Below are positions 1-6,473 of a stretch of DNA of 7,575 nt, in pieces. This stretch comes from JAMXLL01 sp035279875 (GTDB lineage: Bacteria; Desulfobacterota; Binatia; Binatales; Binataceae), in NCBI GenBank assembly GCA_035279875.1, contig DATEGX010000135.1, positions 1 through 7,575 on the forward strand. The letters run 5' to 3'. The notes beneath the pieces were generated by a model, which saw only the letters and a program-made list of their open reading frames with translations, had not been told where the DNA came from and did not search any database. A program made the position numbers and the translations under genes. The number at the start of each line of letters is the position of its first letter. The first letter of the stretch is position 1.

Positions 1-317
1 TCGCGCTCGGTCAGCTCCTCGAGCGGCTTGCGGTAGAACACGGAGGCTGAGTTTACCAGCACATCGAGGTGCCCATAGGCTTCGAGCACACTCCCGATCA
101 TCTGCTCGATCTCCGCGACACTCTCGAGCTCCGCGCGGAAAATCTGCGCGCGGCCGCCACGCTCTACGATGCGGGCGGCGGCCTCCTCCGCTCCGGACCG
201 CGAACTTCGATAGTGAATCGCGAGCGCGGTGCCGCGCTCCGCCAGCGCCATCGCGATCGCCTGCCCAACGCGCTTTCCAGCCCCGGTCACAAGCGCGACT
301 TTGCCTTCGAGATTCAT
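1..317 (-). CDS. SDR-family oxidoreductase, pteridine reductase-like (3' end cut off by window edge)
   Basis: This is the first 105 residues of a short-chain dehydrogenase/reductase, an NAD(P)H-dependent cytosolic oxidoreductase with a Rossmann fold. The N-terminus MNLEGKVALVTGAGKRVGQA contains the dinucleotide-binding TGxxxRxG motif (residues 11-18). HYRSS (35-39) after the second beta strand supplies an Arg/Ser pair typical of NADPH preference. VLVNSAS (86-92) replaces the usual NNAG; an Ala-Ser ending together with HYRSS is what I associate with pteridine reductase/FolM-type members rather than FabG. Such enzymes reduce dihydropterins or dihydrofolate to tetrahydro forms. The catalytic Tyr-x-x-x-Lys lies outside the window, so activity cannot be judged. 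The ATG at 317 is the only ATG, GTG or TTG between the upstream lpxC stop and the conserved motif. No convincing Shine-Dalgarno precedes it. It starts 33 nt after the receiver-LpxC stop, so co-transcription is likely. SDR membership is secure; the pteridine assignment is moderate. Confidence 0.85.
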   Translation of the reverse strand, partial: MNLEGKVALVTGAGKRVGQAIAMALAERGTALAIHYRSSRSGAEEAAARIVERGGRAQIFRAELESVAEIEQMIGSVLEAYGHLDVLVNSASVFYRKPLEELTER

Positions 318-350
318 GCGATTTGTGCGCGAGACTACGCCGAACAGAGT

Positions 351-1613
351 CTACAGCGAAGCGGCCACGGCGCGCAGCATCGCCAGATTATCGGAATGGC
401 CGGTCCTTGAAGCGGTAACGTGACCGACGACCGGACGGCCCAGGAGATAGAGGTCGCCGATCAGATCAAGAACCTTGTGGCGTGCGAATTCATCGACAAA
501 GCGCAGCGTCGTGTTCACGATCTTCTCGTCATCAACCAGGATCAGGTTGTCCAGGCGGCCGCCGCTCGCGAGTCCCATCTCGGCCAGCTTGCGAAATTCG
601 CGGACTGAGCCGAAGGTCCTGGCCGGCGCTATTTCACGGACGTAATCGTCGGCTGAACCGAGTTCGAAATGGACCTTCTGGGCACCTATTGGAGGCGGAT
701 AGTCGAGCGCGTAATCGACGATCAGGCGCTCGGCCGGCTCGATTCGCATAAACTCCGCGCCTTCACCGATCTGGACCGGTTTCTTCACCTTCACCGGTTC
801 GAGCCAGGCGTCCTGCTCGCGGATTCCCGCCTCCCGCAACTGCTGGCAGAATTCGAGCGCTGAACCATCCAGCGCCGGTACTTCGTCGTCGGTCTGGACG
901 CGCAGGTTGGTGATGCCCAAACCGTGCAGCGCAGACATCAGATGTTCGATCGTGCGCACCGAGTGGCCGTTGCTGCTGAGAGTGGTGTTGTAACGGGTTT
1001 CGCTGACATTTTCGAGCCGCGCCGCGATCGCCGACTGGTCGGCCAGCGAGGAGAACACGATTCCGGTACCTGGCGCCGCGGGATGCAAAATAACGCCGGT
1101 CTTGAGCCCCGAATGAAGACCCTGACCCGCAATGACCAGCGAACGGGCGACGGTCCGCTGGGTTACCGCCTTGTCCGACGCGAGTCGCGCGCGGCGATGC
1201 GCCCGGTCGTTGCGAACATGAGATTCCGCGGCATCGCGAATGCCGCCGGTCTCGGCACCAAGGACGCGTTCCAACGAGGCGAGCAGGCCGCCGGCCGAAA
1301 ACGGCTTTTCGAGGAAATCCGCGGCACCGAGCCGGGTCGCCGCGACCGCGTTCTGGATATTGGCGTGTCCCGAAATCATGATCACGGGAGTTGCGGGCTG
1401 CTCCTTCTTGATCCGCCTCAGCAACTCGATTCCGTCGAGCTCGGGCATCCAGACGTCGAGTAAGACCACGGCAGGCTTCTCCCGCGCGATCATATCCATT
1501 ACGCGCGGGCCGTCTCCGGTCGCCACCACGCGAAATCCTTCGTCGCTCAGAATGCCCCGCAATGACGCCCGAATCCGCTCCTCATCATCCACCACCAGTA
1601 CGGTCGCGTTCAC
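351..1613 (-). CDS. lpxC: Response-regulator receiver domain fused to UDP-3-O-acyl-N-acetylglucosamine deacetylase (LpxC)
   Basis: This protein of 420 residues joins two complete modules. Residues 1-120 are a CheY-like receiver closest in appearance to NtrX: acidic pocket VVDDEE (D9, D10), phospho-acceptor D53 in LLDVWMPELDG, S81 in VIMISGH, and K103 in FLEKPF. Residues 121-150 are a charged, Arg-rich linker. Residues 151-420 are LpxC, the zinc enzyme that deacetylates UDP-3-O-acyl-GlcNAc, the committed step of lipid A synthesis in the cytosol. E223-H224 (RTIEHLMSAL) match the catalytic Glu and first zinc His; H379 and D383 (RHKVLDLIGD) match the other two ligands; H406 (RTGHSDN) matches the catalytic His. 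ARTFG (331-335) is also typical. A length of 270 residues suits a normal LpxC. The start is GTG at 1613 with AGGTGA 7 nt upstream. No sigma-54 AAA+ or DNA-binding domain is present. The NtrY-like kinase gene lies 87 nt upstream. Phosphorylation control of LpxC is inference; the fusion itself is an uninterrupted frame. Confidence 0.95.
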   Translation of the reverse strand: MNATVLVVDDEERIRASLRGILSDEGFRVVATGDGPRVMDMIAREKPAVVLLDVWMPELDGIELLRRIKKEQPATPVIMISGHANIQNAVAATRLGAADFLEKPFSAGGLLASLERVLGAETGGIRDAAESHVRNDRAHRRARLASDKAVTQRTVARSLVIAGQGLHSGLKTGVILHPAAPGTGIVFSSLADQSAIAARLENVSETRYNTTLSSNGHSVRTIEHLMSALHGLGITNLRVQTDDEVPALDGSALEFCQQLREAGIREQDAWLEPVKVKKPVQIGEGAEFMRIEPAERLIVDYALDYPPPIGAQKVHFELGSADDYVREIAPARTFGSVREFRKLAEMGLASGGRLDNLILVDDEKIVNTTLRFVDEFARHKVLDLIGDLYLLGRPVVGHVTASRTGHSDNLAMLRAVAASL

Positions 1614-1620
1614 TCTGATA

Positions 1621-1626
1621 TCACCT
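1621..1626 (-). promoter_or_regulatory. Shine-Dalgarno for the receiver-LpxC gene
   Basis: AGGTGA on the minus strand lies 7 nt before the GTG at 1613. It decides the start of the fusion gene and shows that translation begins at the receiver domain, not at LpxC. Confidence 0.75.
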
Positions 1627-1635
1627 GTCAGCTAG

Positions 1636-1704
1636 TCAGAAGTTTATTCCGGAAGCCGGTCGAGTTGCGCGCGGATCTCCTCTTTTCGCGAGCTCGGCGG
1701 TCAT
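1636..1704 (-). other. Short possible ORF overlapping the kinase stop (22 codons)
   Basis: An ATG overlaps the kinase stop as ATGA and opens a 22-codon frame beginning MTAELAKRG and ending at TGA 1636-1638. Its first codons are G+C-rich at the third position, but this is lost after an A4 run at 1683-1686. Beyond that run the neighbouring frame carries the organism-like codons (EEIRAQLDRLPE, then TAA at 1644-1646). Removing one A would give MTAELAKEEIRAQLDRLPE. It could be a leader peptide, a decayed small gene, a sequencing error or chance. I do not recognise a family and do not claim a product. Confidence 0.2.
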
Positions 1705-3944
1705 GCGGAGATTTTCACGAATTGCTGTTCTTTTATAGGAAATTCCAGCACAAATCTACTTCCCCTAGGCGGGTTATCGCGCACTCTGACGAAGCCGTGA
1801 TGGTCGGTCACAATGCTCGAAACGATCGGCAATCCGAGACCTGTACCGCCCTTGCGCGTCGAAAAATACGGCTCGAAGATCCTTGTACGGAAGCGCGGAT
1901 CGATACCGGCGCCGTTGTCCGCGACTTCGAGCGTGGCCGCCCCGGCGCTCGCCTCGAGGTTGGTGCTTACCGTTATCAAGGGGCCGAATCCGTTGAGGGC
2001 GCCGGTCGTGACGGCCGCCACCGCATTATCGAGCAGGTTGACCAGCGCGCGCTTGAGGGCCTCGCGATCGATTGCAATCAAAGGCAATGCCGGGTCGAGC
2101 GTCAGGCGGAATTCGACCTCAGGATGCGCCTCGCGAAAATTGCCGACCGTTTCTTCGGCCAACGCGTTCAAATTGCCGGGTACCGGGTTGAGCTGCGGCA
2201 TCCGCGCAAAAGCGGAAAATTCATTGACCAGCCGCTTGAGATCCTCGACCTCGCCGATAATCGTGCGGGTGCATTCTTCAACCAGCTCTGCGTCATTGCC
2301 GGCGACCAGCCCTGATAGCTGACGGCGCAGGCGATCCGCGGAAAGCTGGATCGGGGTGAGCGGATTTTTGATTTCGTGCGCGATGCGGCGCGCGACCTCG
2401 CGCCAAGCCTCCATCCGCTCGACTTTGGCGATCTGGCTGACGTCCTCGAGAAACAGAACGGTGCCAAGGTCGCGCGCACCATCGGTGTCGTCGCCTTCGA
2501 CCCCAAGCCGGCTCGCCGTCAGCATCAGCTCGGTCTCGATGCCGCCGATTTCGAGCTTGAGCGAGCAGCGCGCCTCCCGCGGGCGCAGCACGCCAGCGAC
2601 GGTGTCCTCGAACGCCTGCCGGAGCCGCGGATCGAAGCAATCACCGTAGCGTTCGCCCAGCACCTCCGCGGCGCGCAAGCCGAGCATCCGCTCGGCGCAG
2701 GGATTGATCGCCGTGACACGCCCGTCCGGGTCGAGCCCGATAACGCCCGCCGAGACGTTACGCAGGAGCGTCTCAGTGTAACGCCGGCGCCGTTCCAGCT
2801 CGGCACGCGAGGAGCGCAGGTCGGAGGTCATCCGATTGAACGAGCCCACCAGGTGGGCAATCTCGTCGTCGCCGACCGGCGGGATCTCATAATTGAGATT
2901 GCCGGAAGCCAGCGCCTGGGTGCCTTCGGCCAAAAGCTTAATCGGTCCAGTAAGCTCGCGGGCGAGATAGATTCCGAACCAGCTCGCGAGCAGCACAACT
3001 GCCAGCCCGATCAGCACCAGCGCCAGGATATAGCTGTGCATGATCGGCTGGTGCAGGATGCGGAGCTGGAAGTACCCTTGCACCGCGTGCGAAATTCCCG
3101 CCGCGCGCTCGGCCAGGCTCTTGGGCAGATAGTCATCGACCACGATCGCGCCGATCACCTTGTCGGAATCATTCGACGAGTAGATCGGCGCACTGCCTCG
3201 AATCACGTCGGATTTGCCAAAGCGATCGGCCCGCGTCACCGCGTGACCCTTGAGCGTATTGCGCACCAACTCGGAATCCGGCGACACCCCGATACCGGTC
3301 GGCGTGCTGGGGCTCAGCTCGAACATCAGGAGCTTGCGGTCGGCCGAGAACACCTCGATAGTGCCGAGGCTGTATTCCTGCTGCGCCTGCTCGATGAACG
3401 CGCGAAGCTTCGGATCATTTCCCGGGATAAGCAGGTTGCCGCGGGTTATCTTGCCCGACAGGATACGCGCGAAATGGGCCGCATCGTTGGCCGAATTGAG
3501 ATAGTAAACCTTGGCGATATCGAACGAATCGTCGAGCACCCGCTCGTACTGCGGATTGAACCAGCTATCGACGTCCGCGTTCAGGAACGCGCCGGCCACG
3601 TAAAGCAGGAAGACGCTCGGCACGATCGCGACCGCGATAAAGCCGAATACCAGCCGGACCTGCAGTTTCGATCCGATCAGGCCGCTGCGCCGCTCGAAGA
3701 TCGCCTTGGCCAGATTGCGCCCGACCAGTAAGAGCATCAGGCCCAGCAGCAGGAAGCTCAAGTCGAACAGCAGAATTACGACCAGGTTTGAGACCAGCGA
3801 GGTATGCGAACTGAGCGGCGGCAGTTCGGTCTGCGCCAGCACAAAAGCGATAAGCGTGGCCGCGGCGACCCCCACCGCGATCAGTTCGCGACGCCGGCGC
3901 TTGCTCTCCGGAGTGCGTGATAGAGCTTCGCCTGAGGCTTCCAC
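1701..3944 (-). CDS. ntrY: NtrY-like sensor histidine kinase
   Basis: This is a complete membrane sensor kinase of 747 residues, the usual size for NtrY. After a basic stretch (KRRRR, 15-19), hydrophobic segments at about 21-38, 52-75 and 96-119 precede a probable periplasmic region of roughly 180 residues, and a fourth segment runs from about 303 to 327. A HAMP region (about 328-380), a PAS domain (about 388-500), HisKA and HATPase_c follow. The phospho-acceptor is H523 in RRIAHEIKNPLTPIQLSADR, a very NtrY-like H-box. N640 (NLLDNAVAA) is the N-box, DNGAG (676-680) the G1 box, and GGTGLGLPIV (699-708) the G2 box. All catalytic elements look intact. NtrY normally phosphorylates NtrX, a sigma-54 activator; here the next gene carries an NtrX-like receiver joined to LpxC, so that protein is the likely partner. 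The start is GTG at 3944, with GAGG 5 nt upstream, sharing one base with the DUF2905 stop (TAGTG), which suggests translational coupling. Confidence 0.93.
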   Translation of the reverse strand: MEASGEALSRTPESKRRRRELIAVGVAAATLIAFVLAQTELPPLSSHTSLVSNLVVILLFDLSFLLLGLMLLLVGRNLAKAIFERRSGLIGSKLQVRLVFGFIAVAIVPSVFLLYVAGAFLNADVDSWFNPQYERVLDDSFDIAKVYYLNSANDAAHFARILSGKITRGNLLIPGNDPKLRAFIEQAQQEYSLGTIEVFSADRKLLMFELSPSTPTGIGVSPDSELVRNTLKGHAVTRADRFGKSDVIRGSAPIYSSNDSDKVIGAIVVDDYLPKSLAERAAGISHAVQGYFQLRILHQPIMHSYILALVLIGLAVVLLASWFGIYLARELTGPIKLLAEGTQALASGNLNYEIPPVGDDEIAHLVGSFNRMTSDLRSSRAELERRRRYTETLLRNVSAGVIGLDPDGRVTAINPCAERMLGLRAAEVLGERYGDCFDPRLRQAFEDTVAGVLRPREARCSLKLEIGGIETELMLTASRLGVEGDDTDGARDLGTVLFLEDVSQIAKVERMEAWREVARRIAHEIKNPLTPIQLSADRLRRQLSGLVAGNDAELVEECTRTIIGEVEDLKRLVNEFSAFARMPQLNPVPGNLNALAEETVGNFREAHPEVEFRLTLDPALPLIAIDREALKRALVNLLDNAVAAVTTGALNGFGPLITVSTNLEASAGAATLEVADNGAGIDPRFRTRIFEPYFSTRKGGTGLGLPIVSSIVTDHHGFVRVRDNPPRGSRFVLEFPIKEQQFVKISA

Positions 3945-4168
3945 TAGCGCCTCAACAGCGCGATCAGCAGCGAGAGGAAGGTGCTGACCACTATCGCGGT
4001 AGTGAGCGGAAAGTAAAACGTGAAGTTCCCGCGGCGGAGATAAAGGTCACCGGGCAGGCGCCCGAAGCGATTCAACAGTGGCAGCGAACCCGCGCTCCAA
4101 ATCAGAAGCCCGAGCAACGCCAATATCAGCCCGATCGCTATAAGCGCCTTTCCCAGTGGTGCCATCAC
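3944..4168 (-). CDS. DUF2905-family small membrane protein
   Basis: This 74-residue protein has two hydrophobic segments, about residues 6-28 (IAIGLILALLGLLIWSAG) and 52-72. They flank a conserved loop with GRLPGDLYLRRGNFTFYFPL (residues 36-55). The order helix, LPGD, RGNF.FYFP, helix is the hallmark of DUF2905 (Pfam), inner-membrane proteins of unknown function. Length is normal for the family. The frame opens with GTG at 4168 followed directly by ATG at 4165; neither has a clear Shine-Dalgarno, so the product is 74 or 73 residues. Its TAG overlaps the GTG of the kinase gene by one base, so the two are probably translated together. This is consistent with, but does not prove, a membrane role near the kinase. 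Confidence 0.88.
   Translation of the reverse strand: MMAPLGKALIAIGLILALLGLLIWSAGSLPLLNRFGRLPGDLYLRRGNFTFYFPLTTAIVVSTFLSLLIALLRR
3950..3953 (-). promoter_or_regulatory. Shine-Dalgarno for the NtrY-like kinase
   Basis: GAGG on the minus strand lies 5 nt before the GTG at 3944, inside the last codons of the DUF2905 gene. It supports the GTG start, which has no nearby ATG competitor. Confidence 0.6.
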
Positions 4169-4228
4169 GGCCGGCCGCTATCGCATCCAGCCCCTGCGGT
4201 CCGGAGCGTTCCAGCCAAGGATAACAGG

Positions 4229-4261
4229 ACAAACAGGGCGGTACGACTAGCGCCACCGCCC
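4229..4261 (-). terminator. Possible weak intrinsic terminator after the EF-G-like gene
   Basis: In the 111-bp gap (4169-4279) the minus strand reads GGGCGGT, a 12-nt loop, then ACCGCCC (arms 4255-4261 and 4236-4242), followed by TGTTTGT (4229-4235). The stem is 7 bp with no mismatch, but the loop is long and the T tract is broken by G. It may attenuate transcription between the EF-G-like gene and the DUF2905-kinase-LpxC group. I see no other structure and no clear promoter in this gap. Confidence 0.35.
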
Positions 4262-4279
4262 CCTGCTGTGCGGCAAGGC

Positions 4280-6382
4280 TCAGGCGTGAGCGTGCTGTCC
4301 CGCCGCCTCCCGGGCGCGTTTCGATTCGGCAATCACCTTTTCGGCAATCGGTGCCGGAACCTCGTCATAATGCGAGAAGCGGGCCTCGAACGAGCCGCGT
4401 CCCGAGGTAATCGAACGCAAATCGGGAGCGTACTTCAGGGTTTCCGCCATCGGCACGAGCGCTTTGACCACCTGCCCGTTGCCCTTTGCGTCCATTCCCA
4501 GGACGCGGCCGCGGCGCGAGTTAAGGTCGCCGATAACGTCGCCCATGCATTCGTCTGGACAGCTGACCTCGACCTGCATTACCGGTTCGAGCAGGATCGG
4601 CCTGGCCTTCTCGAAGGCGTTCTTCAAGCCCATCGAGGCGGCGATCTGGAAGGCCATGTCCGACGAATCGACTTCGTGGTAACTGCCCTCGAAGACCGCG
4701 ACCTTGACGTCGACCATCGGATAGCCGGCGAGGTAGCCTTCGACCAGCGTGTTGCGCACGCCCTTTTCGACGGAGGGGATAAATTGCCGCGGGATAGATC
4801 CGCCGACGATTTCGTCGACGAATTCGAAGCCCCCGCCACGCGCCAGCGGTTCGACCTTGAGCCAGCAATCGCCGTATTGGCCGCGGCCGCCGGATTGACG
4901 CTTGTACTTGCCCTGGGCCTCGGCGCGGCCCTTGATAGTTTCCTTGTAGGGTACTTTGGGCGCGGTCAATTCGACGTCGACGTTGAACTTGCGCTTGAGC
5001 TTCTCGACCGTGACCTCGATATGCATCTGCCCGGTGCCGGCCAGAATAATCTCATGAGTCTGAGGGTCGCGATGGGTCTCGAGGGCGATATCCTCTTCGA
5101 CCAGACGGGCCAGCGCCTGCGAGGCTTTCTCTTCGTCGCCGCGGGTCTTGGGGCGAATCGCGAAAGAGATTACCGGCATCGGGCGCTCGGGCGCGGGGAA
5201 TTTGATCGACGCCTTTTCATCCGACAAAGTGTCGCCGGTGGTGGTGTCCTTGAGCTTGGCGACCGCAACGATCTCGCCCGGCAGCGCGGTCGAGAGCGGC
5301 GACTGCTTCTTGCCTTCAAGGCGCAGCAGCTGGCCGAACCGCTCCTTTGACCCGTGAGTCGAATTCAGCACCGTGGCGTCGCTGACGGCATGGCCCGATA
5401 CCACGCGAAAAATCGAGAGCTTGCCGGCAAACGGATCAATCACGGTCTTGAATACAAAGGCGCTGAAGGGCGCGTTCGGATCGGGCGCGCGTTCGATTGG
5501 GGTGCCGTTGGAAGGGCCGTCACCGCGGAGCGCAGGCCGATCGCTGGGCGCCGGCAGCAGCGCGGTAACCGCGTCGAGCAACTGATCGACGCCGATATTC
5601 TTCAGCCCGGAGCCGCATAGCACCGGCGTCAGTTTGCCTTCCAGGACGGCTGCGCGCAGCGCTGTCCGCAGTTCACCGTCCTCGAGTTCGCCCTGGTCAA
5701 GATATTTCTCGAGCAAGGCGTCGTCGGTTTCGGCAACCGCCTCGCAGAGTTTCGTGCGGGCCTCAGCCGCGCGCGGCTGCAGGTCTGCGCTGATTTCCTC
5801 TTCTTTGGGCTTGCCCGACGCGTCGCCGTATTTAAACGCCTTCATTGCAATCACGTCGATCACGCCATTGAACGCCGCCTCGGTTCCAATCGGCAGCGTC
5901 AGCACGACCGGCTTGGCGGCGAGCGCTTTTTCGAGATCGGCGACCGCCCGGTCGAAGTCCATCCGCTCGCGATCGAGGCGCGAAACGAAGGCGATGCGCG
6001 GAAGGCCCAGCCGGTTGATTTGCTCGAAGATTTTTTCGGATTCAACTTTGAGGTCGCCGCCGGCGCTGGCGACGAACACCACCCCGTCGACCGCCCGCAT
6101 CGTGCCGAAGCTGTCGGGTAAAAACGCGGTGTAGCCCGGGGTGTTTCCAAGAATCACCTCGGTCCTTTTCCAGTTAAGATGGTGAAACGAGGAACTGATC
6201 GAAATATTGCGCGCGAGTTCCTCGGGCTCGAAGTCCATCAGCGCGCTGCCGTCATCGGGACGGCCGAGTCGGGTTGTCGCTCCGGCGGTAAAGAGCATCG
6301 CCTCGGCCAACTGGGTCTTGCCGGTGCCGCCCTGGCCGACAATCGCGATGGTTCTCAGCCGCCCGATTTCCTCCACTGCCAT
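4280..6382 (-). CDS. Elongation factor G-like translational GTPase (FusA2-type paralogue)
   Basis: This is a complete 700-residue protein with the full EF-G layout: G domain (about 1-275), domain II (about 305-395), domain III (about 400-475), domain IV (about 476-595, with RQSGGRGQYGDCW at 495-507) and domain V (about 598-675). It belongs to the EF-G-like branch that accompanies the canonical factor in many bacteria, shown by SISSSFHH in switch I (61-68) and a Tyr after the G3 motif. G1 is intact (GQGGTGKT, 16-23). G3 reads NTPGY (80-84), so the Mg-linked Asp is Asn. G4 reads SRLD (134-137) rather than NKxD, with only the guanine-reading Asp kept. G5 is GSG (257-259) rather than GSA. GTPase activity or specificity may therefore be altered, and the cellular role of this branch is poorly defined. 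The start is ATG at 6382 with AGAGGTGA 6 nt upstream. No ribosomal genes adjoin it, which argues against the housekeeping fusA. Confidence 0.92.
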   Translation of the reverse strand: MAVEEIGRLRTIAIVGQGGTGKTQLAEAMLFTAGATTRLGRPDDGSALMDFEPEELARNISISSSFHHLNWKRTEVILGNTPGYTAFLPDSFGTMRAVDGVVFVASAGGDLKVESEKIFEQINRLGLPRIAFVSRLDRERMDFDRAVADLEKALAAKPVVLTLPIGTEAAFNGVIDVIAMKAFKYGDASGKPKEEEISADLQPRAAEARTKLCEAVAETDDALLEKYLDQGELEDGELRTALRAAVLEGKLTPVLCGSGLKNIGVDQLLDAVTALLPAPSDRPALRGDGPSNGTPIERAPDPNAPFSAFVFKTVIDPFAGKLSIFRVVSGHAVSDATVLNSTHGSKERFGQLLRLEGKKQSPLSTALPGEIVAVAKLKDTTTGDTLSDEKASIKFPAPERPMPVISFAIRPKTRGDEEKASQALARLVEEDIALETHRDPQTHEIILAGTGQMHIEVTVEKLKRKFNVDVELTAPKVPYKETIKGRAEAQGKYKRQSGGRGQYGDCWLKVEPLARGGGFEFVDEIVGGSIPRQFIPSVEKGVRNTLVEGYLAGYPMVDVKVAVFEGSYHEVDSSDMAFQIAASMGLKNAFEKARPILLEPVMQVEVSCPDECMGDVIGDLNSRRGRVLGMDAKGNGQVVKALVPMAETLKYAPDLRSITSGRGSFEARFSHYDEVPAPIAEKVIAESKRAREAAGQHAHA

Positions 6383-6473
6383 ATCGATTCACCTCTGTGA
6401 AACGTTTTCGTAACATGACGGCGGACGCTTCTCCACCCTCCGCGGCCGCGAGCCCCGGCCCGCCTGCTACCTT
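6383..6473 (-). other. Gap upstream of the EF-G-like gene with strong Shine-Dalgarno
   Basis: The 91-bp gap holds AGAGGTGA (6389-6396), a strong ribosome-binding site 6 nt before the ATG at 6382. An 8-bp palindrome AAACGTTT (6400-6407) lies just upstream of it. A G+C-rich stretch (about 6435-6465, including GCGGCCGC) can fold imperfectly but has no T tract, so I do not call it a terminator. I cannot identify confident -35/-10 boxes. A promoter here is plausible because this is one of the two largest gaps in the cluster, but it is not demonstrated. Confidence 0.5.

Noticed and set aside
924..1463. Plus-strand open frame of 179 codons across the receiver-LpxC junction
   Set aside because: It is antisense to two recognised domains and has no recognisable motif. 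I checked it because it spans the fusion point, but it offers no alternative explanation for the fusion.
351..1613. Possibility that the receiver and LpxC are two genes merged by a frameshift
   Set aside because: Both domains are complete in one frame with no stop, no overlap of start/stop signals at the junction, and no ATG or GTG before LpxC, so a natural fusion fits better. An assembly deletion of the NtrX middle region cannot be excluded from sequence alone.
2376..3731. Plus-strand open frame of 451 codons antisense to the kinase
   Set aside because: It lies wholly inside the NtrY-like gene, whose motifs are unmistakable; length is explained by scarcity of stop codons in high-G+C antisense frames.
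4047..4256. Minus-strand frame of 69 codons covering the gap before DUF2905
   Set aside because: It overlaps DUF2905 in another frame, has no family resemblance or ribosome-binding site, and its start lies within the hairpin.
3917..5350. Plus-strand open frame of 477 codons antisense to the EF-G-like, DUF2905 and kinase genes
   Set aside because: It crosses three well-supported minus-strand genes, resembles no family, and is rich in Arg, Asp and Gln as expected from the reverse strand of high-G+C coding DNA.
6430..6465. G+C-rich imperfect hairpin downstream of birA as a terminator
   Set aside because: The stem needs a bulge and no T tract follows on the minus strand, so nothing supports intrinsic termination.
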